12,663 nt of DNA from an uncultured Kiritimatiellota bacterium (lineage in GTDB: Bacteria; Verrucomicrobiota; Kiritimatiellia; RFP12; UBA1067). The notes under the pieces were generated by a model that was given only the letters and a program-made list of their open reading frames with translations, had not been told where the DNA came from and ran no database searches. The first letter of the stretch is position 1. Each line of letters starts with the position of its first letter. The position numbers were made by a program, and so were the translations under genes. Location: positions 1 to 12,663 of the forward strand of contig CAKTZA010000082.1 in the NCBI GenBank assembly GCA_934635045.1. Direction: 5' to 3'. This document shows, in pieces, positions 7,142-12,663 of this stretch.

Positions 7142-8136
7142 CGTTCAGCCCCCTTCGCCTCTCGGCGCACCGTACCCCCAGCGCCGTGTGCGGCGTCCTC
7201 AAGGAACAGCCCGAGCGCCCTCTTCAGCAGCTCCACGCGCTGCGCGTCCGCGCCGTCGCGATAGCCCTCGAGATAGACGAGGCGCGTGCGGCCGTGCGCA
7301 TCCGTGCGCGGCTCGTCCCTCCACGCCGGAGCACCGTCCGTCGTGATGACGGGCTTGCCGCGCTCCAGCGCCTCGGCGACGACGAGCCCGAAATTGTCGC
7401 TCAGCGTCGGCAGGCACAGGACGTCGCACCAATTCCACACCGCCTCCTTCTCCGCGCCCACGGCGTTCGAGACAACGCGAAGCTCGATGCCACGGCTCTC
7501 ACTTTTGCCTAAAAGTGAGAGCCGTTCGTTCAACGCCCGCACCGACTGCTCAAGGTACGCAAGGCCCTTCAGCGGATCGGCCGCACGCCCCAGGAACAGG
7601 ACGTGCAGCGGACGGTTCGCGCACCTCAACGCCTCGGCCGCCACGCCCTGCACCGGCACGTTGCCGCAGAACGTCGGAACGCGCGTGAAACGGACGCGCG
7701 CCGACGGCTCGAAGGCGCGGATCCAGCCCACCTCGTCCGTGCAGAGCGCCAACACCTCGTCCGCCTGGCGAAGAACCCACCTGTCAAGCGGCGCGACCAG
7801 CCGCTTCTTCCAGCCCGACGCATTGTCCAGCCGTCGGGGGTCGAAGCTCGCCTCCGGCACGACGACGAGCCGCTTGCCGAAGCGCTTCGCCACCCAAGCC
7901 CCATACCAGACCGGGAACGTCCAGCTGCAATGCACCCAGATCTCGTCCACGTCCCGCGCCGCGCGTCCCGCGCGCATCGCAAAGGCGAAATCGAAGTAGA
8001 CCGGATTCCACTTGCGCGCCGGCGCAAGCAGCCGTACCTCATCCCCTCGTGCGGACTGGACACGGGCAAACCGCCGCGCGACGTTCGCGACGCCGCTTGT
8101 CGGCCCCAGTCCGGCCATGAGGTGAAGAATTTTCAT
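7138..8136 (-). CDS. Family 4 glycosyltransferase (GT-B fold)
   Basis: A 332-residue sugar transferase likely acting on a lipid-linked or growing surface glycan. Seen: N-terminal MKILHLMAGLGPTSGVANVA with the Gly-rich acceptor-side loop; VVVPEASFDPRRL (91-103); HVLFLGRAADPLKGLAYL (178-195), the start of the C-terminal Rossmann domain; and LPTLSDNFGLVVAEALERGK (242-261), the E-x7-E type donor-binding motif with ITTDGAPAW after it. ATG 8136 is the start because GAGG lies 5 bases upstream and the family N-terminus begins there; the 11 upstream codons in frame are not domain-like. A perfect palindrome adds the residues LSLLGKSESR (206-215) between ALNER and GIELRVV, where related enzymes would be expected to join directly. 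The frame stays open, so the enzyme may still work. Confidence 0.88.
   Translation of the reverse strand: MKILHLMAGLGPTSGVANVARRFARVQSARGDEVRLLAPARKWNPVYFDFAFAMRAGRAARDVDEIWVHCSWTFPVWYGAWVAKRFGKRLVVVPEASFDPRRLDNASGWKKRLVAPLDRWVLRQADEVLALCTDEVGWIRAFEPSARVRFTRVPTFCGNVPVQGVAAEALRCANRPLHVLFLGRAADPLKGLAYLEQSVRALNERLSLLGKSESRGIELRVVSNAVGAEKEAVWNWCDVLCLPTLSDNFGLVVAEALERGKPVITTDGAPAWRDEPRTDAHGRTRLVYLEGYRDGADAQRVELLKRALGLFLEDAAHGAGGTVRREAKGAER
7492..7525. repeat. Perfect 15-bp-arm palindromic element inside the GT4 gene
   Basis: The arm ACGGCTCTCACTTTT (7492-7506) and its exact reverse complement AAAAGTGAGAGCCGT (7511-7525) flank a four-base loop, GCCT. Within the GT4 frame the element contributes ten residues, LSLLGKSESR. 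A perfect 15-bp hairpin is not demanded by protein coding and has no parallel elsewhere in the window. It reads as a small mobile palindrome (a MITE-like or Rickettsia-type palindromic element) inserted in frame; a transcription terminator is less likely because the gene continues for more than 100 codons. Confidence 0.8.
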
Positions 8137-8204
8137 GAGAGCCTCACCGCTTTCCCTGCAACCCGCCACGTATCAAAAGCGGCATGCAGGTAACTTCCAT
8201 CCAG

Positions 8205-8924
8205 TCACCGTACAACTCGATTCAACTTGGACATTACGCCATTCCGACAAGTTCCATATCGCCTATCCAACAATTGATATTCGCGATCCATCTCGAAAGG
8301 TGTCCGTCCCAACAAATCTTCGCTTGTCAGACTGGCTCCATGAACCCGGAACCCCCAAACATACCGTGCCAATTTATGATGCCAAAAACCAGCCTTACGG
8401 AATCGCTCCCACAAGTCAATGTCCATCATGTAATGCAGATTCGTATCGAAACCACAACCGCTCTTTTGGCAACATTCATACAATTCTCGCCGAAAAAATG
8501 AACTCGGCCCATAGACACGTACTGGCAATCCCCGATACATCCATTTTCGCCCATAATCCCATGCGCAACGCAGAACGTGCCCCTTAGAATCCAAATACTG
8601 CAGGTTGCCGGAAACCCAGTCAACTGTCTGGGAACGACCGTTCGCTTGTCGAACGGCTCGCGCCACAGCCCTCAATGCACCTGGCAGCAACACGTCATCC
8701 GCATTGAGCCAGAAGAGCCATGCGCCGTGCGCTTTCGCAAAGCCCTTGTTGAGTGCATCGCTTTGCCCGGCATCCGGCTCAACGTCGCCGTCTTGGACGA
8801 TGATCTCCAAATCATCGCCCATTCCCTGCAGGCGCAAAGACGCCAAGGCTTCGTCCAGATACGGACGAGGCCCCTTGACCGGCACGACACAACTGAACAG
8901 CGGACGCTTCACCTCTGCCGCCAT
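8205..8924 (-). CDS. Family 2 glycosyltransferase
   Basis: A 239-residue GT-A sugar transferase. Seen: FSCVVPVKGPRPYLDEALAS (10-29), DLEIIVQDGD (38-47), SDALNKGFAKAHGAWLFWLN (55-74) and NADD (74-77) as the DxD equivalent, then a C-terminal MDIDLWERFRKAGF (167-180) acceptor region. Start uncertain: ATG 8924 is directly preceded by GAAGGG with no spacing; GTG 8912 (VKRPLF...) overlaps the YdcF stop as GTGA and is equally plausible, giving 235 aa. The upstream open frame to 9377 is a shadow of the YdcF gene. The gene changes composition: the first third is GC-rich, whereas about 8205-8600 is AT-richer (24 of 60 G+C at 8221-8280), suggesting a recombined or transferred 3' part. A 68-base gap separates it from the GT4 gene, with no clear terminator. 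Confidence 0.87.
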   Translation of the reverse strand: MAAEVKRPLFSCVVPVKGPRPYLDEALASLRLQGMGDDLEIIVQDGDVEPDAGQSDALNKGFAKAHGAWLFWLNADDVLLPGALRAVARAVRQANGRSQTVDWVSGNLQYLDSKGHVLRCAWDYGRKWMYRGLPVRVYGPSSFFRRELYECCQKSGCGFDTNLHYMMDIDLWERFRKAGFWHHKLARYVWGFRVHGASLTSEDLLGRTPFEMDREYQLLDRRYGTCRNGVMSKLNRVVR

Positions 8925-9682
8925 CCCTTCAGCCAATAGCCGAATCGCGCCACCCACTCTTTCACCGCCACGCTGTTTCGCCAAAGCGCATCCGCGCTCG
9001 GAAAGAAGTCCTTGATCTGCAACGGCAACTCGGCGCAATAGTGCATCTCGTAGTCCGTCGGTGCGGGGACGACCTCCAGCCCTGCACGTTCGAAGAGCAT
9101 CCGCGCGCGCGGCATATGCCACGCCGAGGTGACAAGCCGAGCGCGGCGAATGCCGGACGCGGCAATCATGCGCGCCTCCTCCTCCGTGTTGCGCGCCTCG
9201 GGGAAGAAGACGAGCGCATTCTCGTCCACGCCGAGATCCTTCAGGAGCGGCACGGTCGAGCGCTCGACTCCGCCCCCGCTCAGCGTCAGCTTCAGATCGC
9301 CGTTCTGATGCGCTTTCCATTGGCGCGCCGCCTCCCAGACGCGATCGGCCGCCGAGAACATCTCCGCACGTCCGCATTTCTCATGCGCCCCCATGCCGCC
9401 GCCCAGGAGGACGACCGCATCGCATCCGCCCAGCTCCAAGGTATCCAACAGCGGGACTTCGTTGCCCTCCAGCGGCACACCGATGAACCGCGTCACGATG
9501 CCACACGACAGGATCCAGAAGAGACCGAGGCTGACGGACACGAGAAGCGTTCCGAGCCGATGCAAACCCCACTTCCCGATGCGCCCGCCGCAGCGGCGCA
9601 ACGCCGCACCGCCGAGACAGCCGAGGAAGAGCATCCCCAGCGGACTCAGCACCCAACCAATGATCTTGTTGACGTAAAACAT
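8909..9682 (-). CDS. YdcF/ElyC (DUF218) family membrane-anchored protein
   Basis: A 257-residue protein with two N-terminal membrane helices (about 7-27 and 43-63) followed by a soluble DUF218 domain. Seen: CDAVVLLGGGMG (87-98) opening the Rossmann-like domain, LTLSGGG (132-138), ARNTEEEARM (163-172) and LVTSAWHMPRARMLF (183-197), the family's signature blocks in the usual order. The relatives ElyC and SanA in enteric bacteria affect the envelope (peptidoglycan or polyprenyl-carrier related); the biochemical reaction is not settled, so a role in handling lipid-linked sugars here is inference from the neighbouring glycosyltransferases. The start lies one base after the stop of the AlbA_2 gene (TGA-A-ATG) and its end overlaps the next GT2 gene, so all three probably share one transcript. 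Confidence 0.9.
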   Translation of the reverse strand: MFYVNKIIGWVLSPLGMLFLGCLGGAALRRCGGRIGKWGLHRLGTLLVSVSLGLFWILSCGIVTRFIGVPLEGNEVPLLDTLELGGCDAVVLLGGGMGAHEKCGRAEMFSAADRVWEAARQWKAHQNGDLKLTLSGGGVERSTVPLLKDLGVDENALVFFPEARNTEEEARMIAASGIRRARLVTSAWHMPRARMLFERAGLEVVPAPTDYEMHYCAELPLQIKDFFPSADALWRNSVAVKEWVARFGYWLKGWRQR

Positions 9683-9683
9683 T

Positions 9684-11144
9684 TCAATCGCGAGGCGGCA
9701 GAATCACCTGCCAACTGCCCCGTGTCCCATTTCTTCTTTCGATGAAGCCCTTTGCCTTCAACGCCGAAAGCTGCTTGTCGAGCGTATTCTTCCGGATCCC
9801 CAGCATCTCGGCCATCTTCCGAATCGAGATTTTTGGGTTTCTCCTCAAGATGTCACAGATTCGGCGTTGCTCGTCCGGCAGGGACAGCAATGGATTGTCC
9901 CCCCTATTGTCCCCCCTATTGTCCCCCCTATTGTCCCCCCTATTGTCCTCGACGTTATTCGCACGTCCACGTTTCACGATCAGGCGAATCGAATTGCCGA
10001 AATCCTGCACCTCCAGCGGCGGAAGCCCCGCCTCGCGCAAGGCTCGCTGAACGCGCAGCAGGCCACTCCCCCAGTTCTCGATCAAGAACATGTAGGCAAA
10101 GGCAGCGGCCAACGCCTTGTTGCGACATTCCGAATGCCCCGCCAACATCTTGGATACCGTCATGCCACGCGGCAGCCCGCCTGGCGACGTGATTTCCAAT
10201 CGGTCGTCATAAAGCGCAATTGAGATCGGACTCGACGCGCCATCCACATACGTCCGATGCACGACCGCGTTCACGATCAATTCTCGGATGGCTTCCGGCG
10301 GAATCTCATAGACATCCACCCTTTTGAGCCCATCAAACCGCGCGGACAGGTTAAGTTTCGACAGCACCCATTTAAACGACTCATTGACCTGATCAATCAC
10401 CGAGCCATCAATCGGATGGCGATCCAGGAAGACGGCACGATCCACGCCCTTGAACAACGCACACTTGACCGTCGTCGCCAGACGATCATCGCCCGTCAAC
10501 AACGCATAGGCATTGCTGGGCACATTCTCCCGCGCGCGCTGGATCAAGACGCCCCACTTCACGAGTTGGCGGACTGTGACTGGTTTGACAAGAGAGCGGT
10601 CGGCACCCGCTGGCGCATTCTCGACCGCCTCCGCATACAGGCGGGCGCACAAGGCCCGAACATCCGCATCGACAATCTTCAGCCCACGGCACACGACCGA
10701 ATCATAGCCTTTCCCGGCGCCATCCAGACGCAGTTCCTGAAGCGTCGCCGAATCGGCCTTTCTCGTCGTCGCGTCATAGCGGACATAGACACCGTCCGAA
10801 TCGCCCTGTGCCCGCAGAAAATACGGACACTGCCGCCCCTGCGCAACCGACAGCTCCAAGACCTCGAGCCCTTCAACATTCACAATGTCAATGGAGACAT
10901 CCGGCACCGGCGAACAGGCATCCGCAATCCGGTCTACGATGGCATCGCGTAGCGCATACAAATCGCCCGTCAAGCCGATGACTTCCCGTGCATCCGTGGC
11001 ACCAAAGACGATGCGCCCACCCTTGCAGTTCGCAAAGGCGACGACCGTCTTGAGCCACCGCTCCGGCTGCTCGTTCGGCACGCGCTTCAGCTCCAGTTCC
11101 GCCGACTCGCCTTTCCTTATGTCGTCAATCAGCATATCACGCAT
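9684..11144 (-). CDS. AlbA_2 / HATPase / winged-helix protein (putative regulator)
   Basis: A 486-residue cytoplasmic protein of the class often annotated as ATP-binding or putative transcriptional regulator. Seen: AlbA_2 (Schlafen-like) domain at about 8-135 with ESAELELKR and TVVAFANCKGGRIVFGATD; a GHKL-type ATPase-like domain at about 280-395 with EAIRELIVNAVVHRTYV, DDRLEITSPGGLPRG and GHSECRNKALA; a linker of RGDN repeats (402-417); and a C-terminal winged helix (about 421-482) with SIRKMAEMLGIRKNTLDKQ as recognition region. Biochemical function is unproven for the family; regulation of neighbours or a defence/addiction role have both been suggested. It is the first gene after an extended -10 promoter and runs into the YdcF gene. 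A second ATG at 11135 would be better spaced from GAG and would lengthen the very short leader. Confidence 0.88.
   Translation of the reverse strand: MRDMLIDDIRKGESAELELKRVPNEQPERWLKTVVAFANCKGGRIVFGATDAREVIGLTGDLYALRDAIVDRIADACSPVPDVSIDIVNVEGLEVLELSVAQGRQCPYFLRAQGDSDGVYVRYDATTRKADSATLQELRLDGAGKGYDSVVCRGLKIVDADVRALCARLYAEAVENAPAGADRSLVKPVTVRQLVKWGVLIQRARENVPSNAYALLTGDDRLATTVKCALFKGVDRAVFLDRHPIDGSVIDQVNESFKWVLSKLNLSARFDGLKRVDVYEIPPEAIRELIVNAVVHRTYVDGASSPISIALYDDRLEITSPGGLPRGMTVSKMLAGHSECRNKALAAAFAYMFLIENWGSGLLRVQRALREAGLPPLEVQDFGNSIRLIVKRGRANNVEDNRGDNRGDNRGDNRGDNPLLSLPDEQRRICDILRRNPKISIRKMAEMLGIRKNTLDKQLSALKAKGFIERRNGTRGSWQVILPPRD
9894..9948. repeat. 12-bp minisatellite coding for RGDN repeats
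   Basis: The plus-strand unit ATTGTCCCCCCT repeats four times exactly (9894-9905, 9906-9917, 9918-9929, 9930-9941), followed by a partial copy, ATTGTCC, to 9948. Because the unit is a multiple of three, copy changes would lengthen or shorten the linker between the ATPase-like domain and the winged helix without breaking the frame. The exact identity of the units, including codon choice, suggests recent slippage. Confidence 0.9.
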
Positions 11145-11161
11145 CTCGCTTTCAGGCGTGA

Positions 11162-11170
11162 ATTATACCA
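11162..11170 (-). promoter_or_regulatory. Extended -10 promoter for the AlbA_2-YdcF-glycosyltransferase genes
   Basis: Minus strand TGG-TATAAT at 11170-11162 is a complete extended -10 element with a consensus -10 hexamer. No good -35 is found 16-18 bases upstream, which extended -10 promoters tolerate. Transcription would start near 11155, leaving only about 11 bases before ATG 11144, or about 20 before ATG 11135. Confidence 0.6.
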
Positions 11171-11214
11171 AACCACCGCGAAGTGCGGATAGCCGCCCCC
11201 CCTCTTTCTACAAT

Positions 11215-12509
11215 TCATAGCCCATTGGCATTGTAAATGTCCCCCATGACAATGCGCGAATCGAGCAAGAACGGGATGACACCGACAAAGACAACACCCT
11301 CCTCATTCTGCCAAAGACGCCCATTTCCCCCCGTGACGACGAGACGGCGGAAGAAATCACCCGACTTTCTGAATGGACGAACCTCATTCTCCAGTTTCTC
11401 GTGGTCATCTATGTTCAATGCCGACTGAATGTAGACACGTCTGAATCCGCAGTTGACAACGAAATCGATTTCAAACTCCTTGCGAACACTCTTTCCCCCT
11501 GCATCCTTCTCTATCGACTGGACAACGCCCACATCGACATTATATCCACGACGCAGCAGTTCACAATAGATGACATTCTCCATCAAATGCGTTCGTTCAA
11601 TCTGACGGAAATTCAGCCGCGCATTGCGAAGCCCCGTATCAACGCAATAATACTTGGCCGAACCTTCAAGATATTTTCGTCCTTTCACATCATAACGAGA
11701 TGCTTTTTCAAAAAGAAAAGAATGGCAGAAGATGTCAAGATAGCGGGCTACCGTCTGAGGACAGGTCGACAAAGATGCCGCTGTCGACAGCGTGTCCGAG
11801 ATCCGCTTGGCATTGGTCAGGCCACCAACCGCACTCGCCATTACATCGCAAACGGTGCCAAGAGCCACGTCGTTCTTCAGCGAATACCGTTCGACAATAT
11901 CGGCAAAATACACCCGTTTGAAGAGATTCTTGAGATACGTCTCACGCGAACTCTGGTCAGGCGACAAGACGGCCAGCGGCATACCGCCCCAAACGAGAAA
12001 GTCCTCCCAAGCGTCAACCTTCTCCTTCCCGCCAATTTGATAATATTCAGCAAAAGAAAGTGGCCACATGCGAATGATTGTACTGCGATCCCAAAATTCG
12101 TCGCGATATCTTCAGACAGCATTTCCGAATTCAAGCCCGTCACATAGACATCGGCTTTCTTCATGAGCGTGTTCAATACATCATAAAATGTCACGCTGTC
12201 GCCATCAACGGGCTTACAATCTTGAATCTCGTCGATAAGTACATACATCTGCCGTCCATCCGCCAACAACCGCGCCCTGACATATTCAGAAAGCTTACGC
12301 GGATTTCTCAATTGCTCAAATTCGTCTTCATCAAGGCGAATCTCGATGATCTGACTCGAATCAACGCCCTGTCCACGAAGATAGTCACAAAAGATGTTAA
12401 AGAGGAAATAGCTCTTTCCGCAACGGCGTATGCCAGTGATGACCTTCACAAGCCCATTATGCATGAACTTCTTAACTTGGTCAAGATAACTATCTCGCGC
12501 AATCTTCAT
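11215..12509 (-). pseudogene. Frameshifted AAA ATPase with DUF4143 domain
   Basis: Two reading frames encode halves of one protein. The first (from ATG 12509) has Walker A GIRRCGKS (26-33), Walker B MYVLIDEIQD (88-97) and a sensor-like YVTGLNSEMLSEDIATNF. The second frame resumes with DRSTIIRMWPLSFAEYYQIG and carries the DUF4143 region (DIVERYSLKNDVAL, GGLTNAKRISD, KYYCVDTGLRNA, ENVIYCELLRRGY, EFEIDFVVN). Total span 1295 bases plus one gives 431 codons and a stop, so a single lost base near 12092-12096 explains everything. A lost C would restore TTT-CGG-GAT, giving FRDRS, which fits the family pattern. Such ATPases are common in gut and PVC bacteria with unclear roles, often viewed as mobile or toxin-like accessory genes. 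Base composition is lower in GC than the left half. Sequencing error remains possible. Confidence 0.85.
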
Positions 12510-12522
12510 AATTAAATATTCC

Positions 12523-12534
12523 GTAGAATTCTAC
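12523..12534. repeat. 12-bp perfect palindrome between ATPase promoter and start
   Basis: GTAGAATTCTAC reads the same on both strands. It lies just downstream of the expected transcription start (about 12538-12540) and 13 bases before the ATG, a common place for an operator bound by a dimer. It does not match a regulator site that I can name. Confidence 0.45.
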
Positions 12535-12545
12535 ACAACGCGGAC

Positions 12546-12574
12546 ATGATATCATAACTGTGCCTTTGCGTCAA
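12546..12574 (-). promoter_or_regulatory. Sigma-70-type promoter of the DUF4143 ATPase gene
   Basis: Minus strand -35 TTGACG (12574-12569) and -10 TATCAT (12551-12546) each match consensus at five of six positions and are 17 bases apart. The -10 is part of a 10-bp palindrome, ATGATATCAT (12546-12555). Start codon follows 36 bases downstream, with GGA about 11-12 bases before it as a weak ribosome-binding site. Confidence 0.65.
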
Positions 12575-12626
12575 TCCACCGGCCATTCTGGATTATCCCC
12601 GGTTTTGGAAATGGCTACCGAACCCT

Positions 12627-12640
12627 CGCGAGGCCTCGCG
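12627..12640. other. 14-bp GC palindrome with adjoining T-run, possible terminator
   Basis: CGCGAGGCCTCGCG is a perfect palindrome; outer bases (ACC before, GGT after) extend it with mismatches, and TTTT follows on the plus strand at 12643-12646. It may be a weak terminator for a plus-strand transcript or a boundary element upstream of the ATPase promoter. No coding sequence is recognised from 12575 to 12663. Confidence 0.3.
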
Positions 12641-12663
12641 CGGTTTTCATCGATTTTGCCGTT

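Noticed and set aside
8925..9377. 151-codon extension of the GT2 frame
   Set aside because: It lies across the YdcF gene, is low-complexity, and the GT-A domain begins at about 8912-8924.
9894..9948. CRISPR-like array
   Set aside because: Units are contiguous 12-mers without spacers and lie in a coding frame; it is a minisatellite.
11171..11202. Hairpins CCGC-GAAGT-GCGG and GCGG-ATAG-CCGC with a C7 run as terminator of the ATPase gene
   Set aside because: Only 4-bp, mutually exclusive stems without a T-run on the relevant strand.

Overview
The window looks like chromosome from a Gram-negative bacterium of fairly high GC. A lipoprotein-type outer-membrane factor beside an RND pump needs two membranes, and sampled 60-base lines run from about 70% GC (7801-7860) to 40% (8221-8280) and 33% (12481-12540) by hand count. 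All genes I accept lie on the minus strand, so reading order is right to left. The gene repertoire is compatible with a gut or rumen member of the PVC group (Kiritimatiellota/Verrucomicrobiota/Lentisphaerota), but that is only an impression; no rRNA or other marker is present.

Right end (12663 to 11215): a promoter with good -35 and -10 boxes at 12569-12574 and 12546-12551 leads to an AAA ATPase of the DUF4143 family. The gene is split by a one-base loss near 12092-12096 and is scored as a pseudogene (or an assembly error). A 12-bp palindrome sits between its promoter and its start codon.

Middle (11170 to 6036): an extended -10 promoter (TGG-TATAAT) opens a tightly packed gene string. It holds an AlbA_2/HATPase/winged-helix protein with a 12-bp minisatellite coding for RGDN repeats, a YdcF/DUF218 membrane-anchored protein, a GT2 glycosyltransferase whose 3' half is much AT-richer, a GT4 glycosyltransferase carrying a perfect 15-bp-arm palindrome in frame, a second GT2 enzyme, and an 88-residue protein like the N-terminal region of SWIM zinc-finger proteins. 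Most junctions overlap or nearly touch (TGA-A-ATG, GTGA, ATGA, TGATG), which suggests co-translation. The three transferases and YdcF point to surface polysaccharide or envelope work, with the AlbA_2 protein as a possible regulator.

Left (5983 to 134): a four-gene efflux operon. It encodes a small exported His-rich protein, a TolC-family outer-membrane lipoprotein, a His-rich CusB/CzcB-type adaptor and a CusA/CzcA-type RND pump. Together they would form a periplasm-spanning metal (or other cation) exporter with a possible periplasmic metal-binding helper. The leader of the first gene carries an 8-bp inverted repeat around its ribosome-binding site. No metal-responsive regulator gene is inside the window.

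The most unusual items are the palindromic insertion inside the GT4 gene, the stand-alone SWIM N-terminal-like gene coupled to a glycosyltransferase, and the His-rich leader gene of the efflux operon. No tRNA, rRNA, CRISPR array, insertion sequence or complete new system was seen.
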